Shown piece by piece: positions 34,831 through 44,104 of a DNA stretch of 44,291 nucleotides (positions are counted from its first letter, which is position 1; each line of letters starts with the position of its first letter). Source of the DNA: Candidatus Gastranaerophilales bacterium (GTDB taxonomy: Bacteria; Cyanobacteriota; Vampirovibrionia; Gastranaerophilales; Gastranaerophilaceae); assembly GCA_947588785.1 (NCBI GenBank), contig CANPZN010000008.1, positions 1 to 44,291 of the forward strand. The letters are read 5' to 3'. Both the position numbers and the translations under genes were made by a program. The notes beneath the pieces are model-generated. The model had not been told where the DNA came from. It saw nothing but the letters and a program-made list of their open reading frames with translations, and made no database searches.

Positions 34831-36556
34831 ATATGGATTTAATTCTCTCAATTGCCTCACTCGGAGTTATAATAACTGTATCTCCTGTTTGACGATTTTT
34901 AAATTCAACTAAATTATCTTTTATCGTTTTTCCCACTGTTATTCGATATGGTATACCTATCAAATCAGCATCTTTTAATTTAACGCCGGCTCTTTCTGAT
35001 CTATCATCAATTAAAACTTCGACTCCTGCTTCCGTTAATTTTTTATATATTTCTTCTGCCACGCTTACCTGTTGTTCATCCTGATCACTTACAGGTACAA
35101 TTATTACCGTATATGGAGATATTGCTATCGGCCATTTAATTCCATATTCATCATGATGTCGTTCTACTGCAGCTGCCGCAGTCCTCGTTACTCCAATACC
35201 ATAACATCCCATTATAAACGGTTTTTCTTTTCCATCTCTATCGGTAAATACCGCATTCATAGCTTTTGAATATTTCGTTCCCAATTTGAATATATTTCCG
35301 ACCTCTATTCCTTTCGTAACTTTTAATGTTGATTTACAATTACAACACTTATCATTTTCTTCTACCAATCGAATATCTGCCATTCGTGCGGGTAATTCCA
35401 CATCCACACCCCAATTTGCACCTACTAAATGTTTATCATTCTCATTTATTCCTATAACAAAATTCTTCAGATCTTTTACTGTTTCATCTGCCACAATTTC
35501 TACATTCTTTAATCCTCTAGGCCCAATAAATCCGGCAACGGCATTATATCCTGATTCTTTCATTATTTCTTCTATTTCATCATTTCTTGCTATCCTTATC
35601 TCATTTCCGGCAAATACATTCATTAATTTTGTTTCTTCTACACTTCTGTCCCCTCTTATTAATGCCATTTTATATTTACCGTCTATTACATATATAATTG
35701 CCTTACATATTACACTTTTCGCTACATTTAAAAATTTTGAAAGCTCCTCTATTGAATGTACATCAGGCGTTTCTTTTATCTCCGGTTTCTCATAACCGCC
35801 ATCTGTTTCAACAGGATTTAATTCTGATACTGCATGATTTGAATTAGCACTATATCCGCATTTAGTGCAATAAAATACATCATTTTCTCCTGCATTAATT
35901 TCCGAATTCTCATTTACTAATACCATAAATTCATGAGAAACACTCCCGCCTATTGCACCTGAATCAGATTGCACCATCTTTGTTTCTAAACCGCAACGTT
36001 CAAATATTCTTTTATATGTTTCTGCCATTATTTCATATGATTTATCAAGACCTTTTTCATCCGCATCAAAACTATATGCATCTTTCATTATAAATTCACG
36101 ACCTCTTAACAGTCCGAATCTCGGTCTTATTTCATCTCTAAATTTCGACTGTATTTGATATAAATTTACAGGCAACTGTTTATATGATTGAATACCTTCT
36201 CTTGCTATTGATGTAATAACCTCTTCATGAGTCGGCCCTAAGCACATCTCTCTTGAATGTCTGTCTTTCAATCGCATTAGTTCTTTTCCATATACGTCCC
36301 ATCTGCCTGATTCTTGCCACAACTCCGCAGGCTGTACAAATGGCATCAATAATTCTTGAGCTCCGGATCTATCCATTTCTTCTCGAATAATCGTTTCTAC
36401 CTTCTTCAATACTCTTTGCATTAACGGTAAATAATTATATACTCCATTCGCTAATTTCCTTATATAACCTGCTCTTACCAATAATTTATGGCTCATTACC
36501 TCTGCATCAGACGGATATTCTCTTAATGTCTGAAAAAACAATTTTGACATTCTCAT
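34829..36556 (-). CDS. proS: Prolyl-tRNA synthetase
   Basis: The 575-residue class II synthetase charges tRNA-Pro. Motif 1 is in VETIIREEMDRSGAQELLMP. Motif 2 is KFRDEIRPRFGLLRGREFIMKD preceded by LGPTHEEVIT. Motif 3 is CYGIGVTRTAAAAVERHHDE. The bacterial editing (INS) domain lies between motifs 2 and 3 (about 230-390, with YVIDGKYKMALIRGDRSVEE), and the C-terminal anticodon-binding domain ends DTVIITPSEAIERI. The length is typical of the prokaryotic type. A zinc-like CTKCGYSANSNHAV is also present. It is separated from the upstream regulator gene by a terminator. Confidence 0.96.
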   Translation of the reverse strand: MRMSKLFFQTLREYPSDAEVMSHKLLVRAGYIRKLANGVYNYLPLMQRVLKKVETIIREEMDRSGAQELLMPFVQPAELWQESGRWDVYGKELMRLKDRHSREMCLGPTHEEVITSIAREGIQSYKQLPVNLYQIQSKFRDEIRPRFGLLRGREFIMKDAYSFDADEKGLDKSYEIMAETYKRIFERCGLETKMVQSDSGAIGGSVSHEFMVLVNENSEINAGENDVFYCTKCGYSANSNHAVSELNPVETDGGYEKPEIKETPDVHSIEELSKFLNVAKSVICKAIIYVIDGKYKMALIRGDRSVEETKLMNVFAGNEIRIARNDEIEEIMKESGYNAVAGFIGPRGLKNVEIVADETVKDLKNFVIGINENDKHLVGANWGVDVELPARMADIRLVEENDKCCNCKSTLKVTKGIEVGNIFKLGTKYSKAMNAVFTDRDGKEKPFIMGCYGIGVTRTAAAAVERHHDEYGIKWPIAISPYTVIIVPVSDQDEQQVSVAEEIYKKLTEAGVEVLIDDRSERAGVKLKDADLIGIPYRITVGKTIKDNLVEFKNRQTGDTVIITPSEAIERIKSI

Positions 36557-36602
36557 ATATAATTATTCCCTTACTCTTTTCTACACACCTATTTTATCAT
36601 AA

Positions 36603-36629
36603 AAAAAGAAGTCCTTTTGACTTCTTTTT
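36603..36629 (-). terminator. Rho-independent terminator after the HD-GYP gene
   Basis: Read on the minus strand, AAAAAGAAGTC pairs with GACTTCTTTTT across five bases and is followed by further T. It lies 18 bases after the stop at 36647 and before proS, so it separates the signalling operon from proS. Short ATTCCTTTTT units repeat three times at 36630-36650. Confidence 0.85.
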
Positions 36630-36646
36630 ATTCCTTTTTATTCTTT

Positions 36647-37654
36647 TTATTCTATTTCCCCGGCTTTCTCTAATTCCCTTAATTCTTCTACCGTTGATGG
36701 GAGTATCTGTTCTAAATGATCTACTACTATCGGATCAAATTGCTTCCCCGCAAGAGCTTTTATTCGATTTAATGCTTCTTCCGTTGATACTTGTTGTCTG
36801 TATACCTTTGGTGTTACCATTGAATCTAAAGCATCTGCTACCGCTATTATTCTTGAACCTACAGGTATTTCCTCGCCTTTCTTCCCATATGGATATCCGT
36901 TCCCATCGTAAAATTCATGATGATATTTTATTATTTCTACAACATCATTTAATTGCTTTATATCATCTAATATCCTAACACTATTTTCTACGTGTTTTTT
37001 TATTTCATCATATTCTTCGGCTGTCAATTTCTCAACTTTTGCCAATATTTCATCTGATACTCCTATCATTCCTATATCATGCAATAATCCGGCCAGTTCT
37101 ATTTTCCCTATCGTTCCTTCACTTAAATGCATTGATTTCGCCAATTTTACCGCATAATATGTAACCCTGCGGCTTCTGCCCAATGTATATGAATCTTTCG
37201 CATCTAATGCTTCCACTATTGCAGTCACTGTTCCTGCAAATAATTCTTTTAAGTCATTTATTAACTTTGTATTATCCATTTTCAACTGTAAATATTCTAA
37301 TGCGTTTTCCACTATCAGAACCAATTCATCCGGATTATATGGTTTCTTTATATATCTGTATATTTTCGCATAGTTTATTGCATCTATTAATATTCCTGCA
37401 TCCGTATATGCTGTTACTAAAAGTCTCATTGTATCCGGAGATATCTCGTAACATCTTTTTAAAAACTCTACACCATCCATTTCCGGCATTTTATGATCCG
37501 ATAATATACAATGAAACTGTTCTTGCTTTAACATTTCCAATGCCGCAACAGGAGATGTGGATTTCGCTATATCATATTTCCCTCTCAATGTTCTATATAA
37601 AAGTGCCAAATTATCAGGCTCATCATCCACTATTAATATTTTATACTTATCCAT
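36647..37654 (-). CDS. Response regulator with HD-GYP phosphodiesterase output
   Basis: The 335-residue protein has a receiver domain (about 5-120; acidic pair D10/D11, phosphoacceptor D53 in SDHKMPEMDG, K103/K104 region in YIKKPY). An HD-GYP domain follows, with LLHDIGMIGVSDEIL (H192, D193) and HHEFYDGNGYPYG (about 245-257). HD-GYP enzymes degrade cyclic-di-GMP; the key residues look intact. It overlaps the histidine kinase gene by eight bases, so the two are a cognate pair. A PilZ protein is just upstream, which makes a c-di-GMP circuit likely. Confidence 0.93.
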   Translation of the reverse strand: MDKYKILIVDDEPDNLALLYRTLRGKYDIAKSTSPVAALEMLKQEQFHCILSDHKMPEMDGVEFLKRCYEISPDTMRLLVTAYTDAGILIDAINYAKIYRYIKKPYNPDELVLIVENALEYLQLKMDNTKLINDLKELFAGTVTAIVEALDAKDSYTLGRSRRVTYYAVKLAKSMHLSEGTIGKIELAGLLHDIGMIGVSDEILAKVEKLTAEEYDEIKKHVENSVRILDDIKQLNDVVEIIKYHHEFYDGNGYPYGKKGEEIPVGSRIIAVADALDSMVTPKVYRQQVSTEEALNRIKALAGKQFDPIVVDHLEQILPSTVEELRELEKAGEIE

Positions 37655-39314
37655 TAGCTTCTCCGACCATACTTGCGTTCAAGTTCTCTCTATCTATATT
37701 TAACGGTAATGTTATTATAAACTTTGTCCCTTTTCCTAATTCCGACTCTACTTTTATATCTCCTTGATGATTCTTTATTATTTTATGTGTTATTGACATA
37801 CCCAGACCGGTACCTTGTCCTACCGGCTTCGTTGTGAAAAACGGATCAAATACTTTCCTTGCTACTTCTTCGTCCATGCCTGTTCCGTTGTCTTCTATCT
37901 CCATTATTAGTTTCTTATTCGTTTCATCTGTCTTTAATCTAATCCATATATCGCCTTTTTCCGGTATTGCACAGGCTGCATTATCCAGTATATTCATTAT
38001 TACTTGATTTAATTGTCCGCCAAATGCCTCTATCTTCGGTACATTTTCCATATACTCTTTATGTATTTCCGCTTTATTTTTCAATTTATTATGCAGTATA
38101 TTCAATGTCATATCTATTTCATGCGGTAAATCAACATCGGTTATTGATACTTCTTCCATTCTCGAGAAACTCTTTAAATCCTGAATTATGTTTTTAGCCC
38201 TATCTGCTCCTTCTTTACAACTTTTTATTAAGTCAGGCATATCAGATTTTAAAAATTCATAATCTATTGTTTCTTTCAGTTCCTTTATTTCTTTTTGTGA
38301 TGCTTCGTTTAATTGTGTTTCAAACTGTGTATATTTTTCTATCACATCAACCAAATCTTTTGAATAATTACTTAAATGGGTCATATTTCCATATATAAAG
38401 TTTATGGGATTATTAATTTCATGCATTATTCCTGCAACAAGCTCACCTAATGATTTCATTTTCTCTGAATGCACCATCATTGCTTGCGTATTCTGTAATT
38501 CTGCATATGCATTCTTTAATTCTTTTGTTCTGTCTTGTACTTGATTCTCTAATGTTGAATACAATCTTTGTAAAGTTGTTGCCATTAAGTTATATGACTG
38601 AACTAATTGATTTATTTCTTGAAACTTTGTATATTCCAATCTTCCGGATAAATCTCCGTCTGCTATTTTTAATATAGTTTCATTCATTTTCATCATTGGC
38701 TTTGATATACTTTGGGCCAGCATAAATGCCGATATTAAACATATTAACAGCATTGCTCCGAAAAATATTCTTATGAAATTTAATGAAGATGTCATATATG
38801 ATTTTATAGCATAATTTTCAGTAACTCCCATATATATATTATTAGAATTACTATTAACATATACAACATTTGAATCTGAAAGATTCATACCAGGCACGTA
38901 CTTCAACTTGAATGAAGCCGGATTATTAGGCTGCATTATCATATATTCCGATCCGTCGGGTAATGAACTATATATCTGATTATATTTATTATCTAAAACC
39001 ACAACATATTCCACTTGATAATTATAATTCATTACTGAATTTAGGTCATCTTTGATTCTGTCATATTGATCATTATTTATATCATTTATAAATACTTGAG
39101 TATTTGCTATGAAATCAGATGAAAGTTCATTCTGCAGATTCTTTAAATTATCTTGCGAAAACACATACATAACTGATTCCATAATACCTACTATCATAAA
39201 GATAACAAATATTATGGTTATTGCTATTGTATTATTAAACTTTAAAGGAATATTCTCTAAAAATTTGCTGTTTTTTCTTTTTTTTATAACTTTTTTTGGC
39301 ACTTTTTCATCCAC
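37647..39314 (-). CDS. Membrane sensor histidine kinase
   Basis: The 555-residue protein has a first membrane helix (about 31-53) and a periplasmic sensor region (about 55-180). A second helix (about 183-200) is followed by a HAMP segment (SISKPMMKMNETILKIADGD) and a coiled coil (about 235-280). HisKA carries H298 in ELVAGIMHEINNPINF. The ATPase domain has NAACAIPEKG, GTGMDEE and GQGTGLGMSITHKI. This is the HAMP-HisKA-HATPase layout. The periplasmic domain resembles no family I can name. Its partner is the HD-GYP regulator that overlaps its 3' end. Confidence 0.93.
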   Translation of the reverse strand: MDEKVPKKVIKKRKNSKFLENIPLKFNNTIAITIIFVIFMIVGIMESVMYVFSQDNLKNLQNELSSDFIANTQVFINDINNDQYDRIKDDLNSVMNYNYQVEYVVVLDNKYNQIYSSLPDGSEYMIMQPNNPASFKLKYVPGMNLSDSNVVYVNSNSNNIYMGVTENYAIKSYMTSSLNFIRIFFGAMLLICLISAFMLAQSISKPMMKMNETILKIADGDLSGRLEYTKFQEINQLVQSYNLMATTLQRLYSTLENQVQDRTKELKNAYAELQNTQAMMVHSEKMKSLGELVAGIMHEINNPINFIYGNMTHLSNYSKDLVDVIEKYTQFETQLNEASQKEIKELKETIDYEFLKSDMPDLIKSCKEGADRAKNIIQDLKSFSRMEEVSITDVDLPHEIDMTLNILHNKLKNKAEIHKEYMENVPKIEAFGGQLNQVIMNILDNAACAIPEKGDIWIRLKTDETNKKLIMEIEDNGTGMDEEVARKVFDPFFTTKPVGQGTGLGMSITHKIIKNHQGDIKVESELGKGTKFIITLPLNIDRENLNASMVGEANG

Positions 39315-39369
39315 CTAATTATATACTATCCATAGAATATTTAACAATATTTTTTACTCTTTTACAAGT

Positions 39370-39951
39370 TTATTTACTGCTATTTTCTATCAACTTCCTA
39401 AAACAATACTGAACCAACATAATTCTATCATAATTATCTATATTATCAAACTGCCCTGAAGATATATATTTACTTTGATTTGCTTCAATTCTTATCGGTT
39501 TAAATTTACAATTTATAACCTGATTTTCTATTTTTAGGCTTATATCATATTCATCTAATAATGATAACGGATTATCAGTTTTTAATTTTAAACCTCCGGC
39601 ACTTATATCTAATATTTCTGCAATTATTTCTTCTTTACATCTTATTAACTTCAATGATTCTTCCGACTTTATTCTTGAATATTCTCTTCTCTGTAAAAAT
39701 TTAATATCAATAGGATACCATATCGATATTTTATCTTCTTTTACTTCCTTTACTATAGTTTCAAAATACAACTGCCCGTCATTTGTCATTGTAAATAATT
39801 CTACAGATTCATCTACCTCATATTTCCCTTTATTTCTTAATGCCACTTCAAAGCAATCTTCTTTAACATCAGTAACTATACACTTTGAAGCATTATCAAC
39901 ACTTCTTGACAATATATAAAATTCTTTTCCTTCAACTATTTGATTTCTCAT
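39370..39951 (-). CDS. PilZ-domain protein (probable c-di-GMP receptor)
   Basis: The protein has 193 residues. The C-terminal half (from about 94) has the PilZ signature: RREYSRI (RxxxR) followed after about 30 residues by ILDISAGGLKLKT (D/NxSxxG). An N-terminal YcgR-like beta domain (about 10-90) precedes it. It would bind cyclic-di-GMP and alter an effector such as pilus or surface machinery. It lies between the M16 peptidase gene and the histidine kinase on the same strand, with gaps of 36 and 55 bases. Confidence 0.9.
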   Translation of the reverse strand: MRNQIVEGKEFYILSRSVDNASKCIVTDVKEDCFEVALRNKGKYEVDESVELFTMTNDGQLYFETIVKEVKEDKISIWYPIDIKFLQRREYSRIKSEESLKLIRCKEEIIAEILDISAGGLKLKTDNPLSLLDEYDISLKIENQVINCKFKPIRIEANQSKYISSGQFDNIDNYDRIMLVQYCFRKLIENSSK

Positions 39952-39987
39952 ATTTTTCCATTTCTCTTTTTAAATTTACCTGATTTA

Positions 39988-42603
39988 TTAAATTTTTTCA
40001 AGAGATTTACTATTTCCTAACATTGAAAATACATATGGTTGATTAAAATACTTATTCGCTGTTTTTATTACGTCTTGTACTGTTACCGATTTGATTATTT
40101 CAGGATATTTTTCAACAAATTCATATCCTCTTGATGAAATCTCTAATGCATTCATTACTGAAGCTTTATCCATATTTGTTTCCATCGATAATACAAAATT
40201 TCCTAATAATTTATCTTTTGCTTCCATCAATTCTTTATCCGTAACAAATTCTTTTTTTATTCGATTTATTTCATTAAACATTCCTTGTTTTGCTATTTGC
40301 GTATTCTCAGGATTTGTTGCTATATATATCGCAAAAACTCCTTTATTCGCATTCGCTGAAAATGAAGAACCTACTTGATATGCTAAACTTTGTTCATCTC
40401 TTAAATCCGTAAATAATCTTGAACTCATGCCAGATCCTAGTATTGAATCTATTACTTGTAATGTAGCCCAATCTTTTATATTTGTATTTCCGTCCGTTAA
40501 CCACCCTAATACCAGCCATGTTGCCTGAGTATCCTTTATTGTTTTTACTATCTTATTTTTGTATAAAGGTTTAAATTTATTTTTATATTCACTTAATTTT
40601 ATTTTTCCGCTATTCTTTTTTTCTATAAGTGTTGAAAAATAATTTATCAATTCCTGTTCATTTACATTTCCGTTTACTGTTATTACCACATTCTCTGCAG
40701 GAAATAAATCTTCATAGAATTCTTTTACATTTTCTCTTTGTATTAACGGTATACTTTTTTCAAGTACTTTTCCCGTATTCCCATATGGAGTTCCTTCCCA
40801 TAATGCTGTCTTAAATTCGTCAAAAACAAATGAATCAGGATTATTTTTTGAACTCTTTATTGAATATAATTTATCTGATTTTACCCTCTCTACATCTACT
40901 GACTCCAAAGATGCATTATTAACTGCTTCTCTAAGTATTTCTAATGCAAGATCTTTTTCATTTTTCGTGAATTTCATTGAAATATTAAATGAATCCCCAT
41001 GAGCAGACGGAACCAATCTTATTCCATTTTCTTCCAATAACTGAGATAATTCTTGCTGTTTATATTTTTGGGTTCCCTTTAAAATTGATTCTGCTGTTAT
41101 TATTCCTATACCAGGAATCTTTTCAAGATTATTTCCTCCTCTTGCTGCCATTTCTATGGCTATAATATCGTTTGCCGTATTTTTTGTGATAATTAATTCT
41201 GCATTATTTTCTAATTGATATTTTGATGTATTTCCGTTTCTGCTTATTAACTTCGCTGAATAATTTTTATTATCTTCAATCTTTTGGATTTTTTTATTCT
41301 TTTTTTCTGGAGTTATTATTGAAATTACAGCATTTTCCGGATTTAAATATGTTTTTGCAACACGTTTTAAATCTTCAACTGTTACTTTATTAATATTTTC
41401 CAAATAATTTTTATAATAATCACTATTTCCGGTTAAAGTGAGTGTATAACCTATTTCTCCAGCAATATTTGAAACAGATTCTCTTGCATAATATGTATCT
41501 CTTGCTATTATATTTTTTGCTTTCTCAACTTCTTCTGCCGTTATTTCATTTTTTTGCAATTTTTCTGTTTCTGAGAAAATCGCTGTTTTCAGTCTTTCCA
41601 TATCAGATGTTATATAATTTGCATCTATTATAAATAAAGAATCATCTTTCATTGAAGAATGTGAAGCTGAAATTGAGTGTACAAGCTGTTTTTCTTCCTT
41701 TATATTCTTATACAACCTTGAAGATTTTCCATCCCCTAATATTGTTGCTATAACATCCAGAGCATATGAATCTTTATTTTCCATAGGATGACATCCTTTA
41801 AATCCGATAAGAATATATCCCGTTTCTATATTATTTAAATTTTTTACAACCTCTATTTGTTTTGATGGCCTTTTATCAGTTTTATATTCCACCTTCGTCT
41901 TCTTTAACATCGAATTAGTTTGTTTATTAAACTTCTCTTTCACTAAATTCAATGCTTTTTGGGTATTTACATCGCCTACAATAACTGTAGTCATATTCTC
42001 CGGTACATACCATTTATTATAAAAATCAAAAATTTGCTCTCGTGATATTTTCTCTATTACGTCTTTTGTTCCTATTACATCTCTTTTATATGGATGCTGT
42101 TTGTAAAAATTACTAACAAGATTTTTATATAATATTGTTGTTGGTCTATCATTATTTTTTGCAATCTCTTCTATTACAACTTTTCGTTCTTTCTCTAATT
42201 CTTTTCTCGGAATCAACGGATTTAAAAGCATATCTGAATGTAAATCCAAAGCAAGTTCAAAATTTTCGGAAGGAATAAGAATATAATAATGTGTAAAATC
42301 TTTACTTGTAGCGGCATTAGTAACTGCACCTTTTGATTCTAATATCTGATCAAACTCTTTTGCCGGGTGCTTTGATGTACCTTTAAAAAATAAATGTTCC
42401 AAAAAATGAGCTACTCCGTTATTTTCATCCGTTTCATTTATAGAGCCTGTTTTTATCCAAGTATCTATTATAACAATAGGATTATCATGTACCTCTTTTA
42501 TAACAACATTTTGACCATTATCTAATTTATAACTTGAATAATCTATAGCATAAGCAACTAAACCTACAAATAACACTATTAATGTAATTACTATTTTTTG
42601 CAT
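39988..42603 (-). CDS. M16-family zinc peptidase, two-domain exported form
   Basis: This 871-residue protein has a hydrophobic leader (MQKIVITLIVLFVGLVAYA). The first M16 unit carries the inverted zinc motif HFLEH (66-70) with a third ligand Glu near 146 (KVVIEEIAKN). An inactive M16_C domain follows. A second M16 pair (from about 450) lacks HxxEH but has the R/Y-type LRDEQSLAYQVGSSFSAN region of partner subunits. Catalytic and partner halves are therefore fused in one chain. The role is probably periplasmic peptide or protein turnover. It heads the run M16-PilZ-histidine kinase-HD-GYP. Confidence 0.9.
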   Translation of the reverse strand: MQKIVITLIVLFVGLVAYAIDYSSYKLDNGQNVVIKEVHDNPIVIIDTWIKTGSINETDENNGVAHFLEHLFFKGTSKHPAKEFDQILESKGAVTNAATSKDFTHYYILIPSENFELALDLHSDMLLNPLIPRKELEKERKVVIEEIAKNNDRPTTILYKNLVSNFYKQHPYKRDVIGTKDVIEKISREQIFDFYNKWYVPENMTTVIVGDVNTQKALNLVKEKFNKQTNSMLKKTKVEYKTDKRPSKQIEVVKNLNNIETGYILIGFKGCHPMENKDSYALDVIATILGDGKSSRLYKNIKEEKQLVHSISASHSSMKDDSLFIIDANYITSDMERLKTAIFSETEKLQKNEITAEEVEKAKNIIARDTYYARESVSNIAGEIGYTLTLTGNSDYYKNYLENINKVTVEDLKRVAKTYLNPENAVISIITPEKKNKKIQKIEDNKNYSAKLISRNGNTSKYQLENNAELIITKNTANDIIAIEMAARGGNNLEKIPGIGIITAESILKGTQKYKQQELSQLLEENGIRLVPSAHGDSFNISMKFTKNEKDLALEILREAVNNASLESVDVERVKSDKLYSIKSSKNNPDSFVFDEFKTALWEGTPYGNTGKVLEKSIPLIQRENVKEFYEDLFPAENVVITVNGNVNEQELINYFSTLIEKKNSGKIKLSEYKNKFKPLYKNKIVKTIKDTQATWLVLGWLTDGNTNIKDWATLQVIDSILGSGMSSRLFTDLRDEQSLAYQVGSSFSANANKGVFAIYIATNPENTQIAKQGMFNEINRIKKEFVTDKELMEAKDKLLGNFVLSMETNMDKASVMNALEISSRGYEFVEKYPEIIKSVTVQDVIKTANKYFNQPYVFSMLGNSKSLEKI

Positions 42604-42640
42604 TTATTATTTCCTTCTGTAATTTATCCCCAACATAATT

Positions 42641-42681
42641 ATTATACACCATTATAAAGTGAAAAAATTAAATTTTGACAA
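42641..42681 (-). promoter_or_regulatory. Candidate promoter for the M16 peptidase gene
   Basis: On the minus strand TTGTCA (42681-42676) is followed after 19 bases by TATAAT (42656-42651), with a second TATAAT at 42646-42641. AGAAGGAAATAATAA stands before the ATG. The spacing is a little long. Confidence 0.35.
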
Positions 42682-42694
42682 TTAGCTTACTATA

Positions 42695-42852
42695 TAATTT
42701 AGTGTCGCACTTTGCCGATGACTGTCATAAATTTTTTCGCTCAAGATAGTCACTCGCTCGACTTCGTCCTGCACTCGCTTCATCCTTGCTTACAAAACTT
42801 GCATCCGATCGAAATTCCGCCAACGTTCCTTAATGCGAATTTTTCTCGGACA
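42695..42852 (+). repeat. Dispersed A/B repeat between divergent genes
   Basis: The A end ATAATTTAGTGTCGCACTTT begins at 42695 and the B end AATTTTTCTCGGACA finishes at 42852. The middle contains CACTCGCTCGACTTCGTCC and CTGCACTCGCTTCATCC. This is the only copy placed between two divergent gene starts. It fills much of the gap 42604-42964 and runs B to A along the minus-strand peptidase gene. The sense frame is open for about 20 codons after CPRKIRIKE. Confidence 0.85.
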
Positions 42853-42864
42853 ATTTTATTTTAT

Positions 42865-42894
42865 TTGACAATTGGAATAAGTATAAATTATAAT
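42865..42894 (+). promoter_or_regulatory. Sigma-70-type promoter for wecE
   Basis: TTGACA (42865-42870) and TATAAT (42889-42894) are 18 bases apart. It starts 13 bases after the repeat's B end. The ATG at 42965 lies about 65 bases from the expected start of transcription. Confidence 0.65.
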
Positions 42895-42964
42895 TTTTAT
42901 AATCATATTAAAAATAAAATTATTGTATAGATATAAATAAAAAATTTATGTTAAAATAGTAATT

Positions 42965-44104
42965 ATGATAATACCTTTCAATAAAATTTTTTTTAATGAA
43001 GAAATAATAGTAAATATTAAAGAATGCTTCCTCAAAACAAGAGTATCTTCCGATAATAAATACTCAAAATTATGCGAAAGTTGGTTTAAAGAAGAATATT
43101 TAACAAAAACTCTTCTTACTGTTTCTTGCACCGCAGCACTGGAAATGTCCGCCATTTTATCAGAAATTAATGCCGGAGATGAAGTTATTATGCCTTCATT
43201 TACATTTGTTTCAACAGCTAATGCTTTTGTTTTAAGAGGTGCTATTCCCGTTTTTATTGATATTAATCCCAAGACACAAAATATTGATGAAAATCTTATT
43301 GAAAAAGCTATAACAAAAAGAACAAAGGCAATAGTTGTTGTTCACTATGCTGGTATTGCTTGTAATATGGCAAAAATACTTGAAATAGCAAAAAAATACA
43401 ATTTAATTGTTATAGAAGATGCTGCTCACACAATAGGTGCGAAGTATGATGGTAAATATCTCGGCAGTATTGGAGATATAGGTTGTCTAAGTTTTCATGA
43501 AACTAAAAATATTACCTCCGGTGAAGGAGGAGCTATTATTATAAACAATAATAAATATTCTAAATTTGCCGATTTAATAAGTGAAAAAGGTACAAATCGT
43601 AAAGCCTTTATTGTTGGGGAAACAGATAAATATACTTGGTTAAATATAGGTTCTTCTTATAAAATGTCTGATATAAATGCTGCTGTTTTGTATTCACAAT
43701 TACTGGTTTATGATAAAATAATGAAAAAAAGATTATATATTTGGAATGCATATTTAAATTTCTTTAAATTCTATGAAGAAAAAGGATATATAAAATGTCC
43801 TTTTGTTCCTGATTATGCAGAACATAACGGTCATATTTTTTATATTTTATTTAATAAAAACAAAGCAAGAAACGAATTTATAAATTATATGAAAGAATAT
43901 GATATTGATGTAAAATTCCATTATATTCCGCTTCATTCATCACCAGCGGGAAAACAATTTGGCAAAACACCTTTATCTATGGTTAATACTGACAAAACTG
44001 CTGAAACACTTGTCAGACTTCCTTTATTTTATGACTTGACAGATGAACAAATAAATTATATCTTTTCAATATCTAAAAAGTTTTTTAAAGAAAGATTTGT
44101 GTAG
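42965..44104 (+). CDS. wecE: WecE-type dTDP-4-keto-6-deoxyhexose aminotransferase (DegT/DnrJ/EryC1 family)
   Basis: The 379-residue PLP enzyme would add an amino group to a dTDP-4-keto-6-deoxy sugar for surface polysaccharide. The start MIIPFNKIFF and the blocks TVSCTAALEMSAIL, GDEVIMPSFTFVSTANAFVL, VHYAGIACNM, EDAAHTIGAKYDGK, SFHETKNITSGEGGA (K181) and DKYTWLNIGSSYKMSD match WecE/RffA closely. It is followed without a gap by a glycosyltransferase start, so the two begin a surface-sugar operon that leaves the window. Confidence 0.93.
   Translation: MIIPFNKIFFNEEIIVNIKECFLKTRVSSDNKYSKLCESWFKEEYLTKTLLTVSCTAALEMSAILSEINAGDEVIMPSFTFVSTANAFVLRGAIPVFIDINPKTQNIDENLIEKAITKRTKAIVVVHYAGIACNMAKILEIAKKYNLIVIEDAAHTIGAKYDGKYLGSIGDIGCLSFHETKNITSGEGGAIIINNNKYSKFADLISEKGTNRKAFIVGETDKYTWLNIGSSYKMSDINAAVLYSQLLVYDKIMKKRLYIWNAYLNFFKFYEEKGYIKCPFVPDYAEHNGHIFYILFNKNKARNEFINYMKEYDIDVKFHYIPLHSSPAGKQFGKTPLSMVNTDKTAETLVRLPLFYDLTDEQINYIFSISKKFFKERFV

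Noticed and set aside
35072-38677. Plus-strand ORFs opposite proS, the HD-GYP regulator and the kinase
   Set aside because: They are rich in Leu, Phe and Tyr, typical of the antisense of AT-rich coding DNA, and lie over well-recognised genes.
92-42852. CRISPR array
   Set aside because: The repeats are scattered over the whole window with no regular spacers, and no cas gene is present.
92-42852. Insertion sequences or MITEs with a visible transposase
   Set aside because: The element ends are not inverted repeats of each other, I could not see clear target-site duplications, and no transposase or integrase gene is present.
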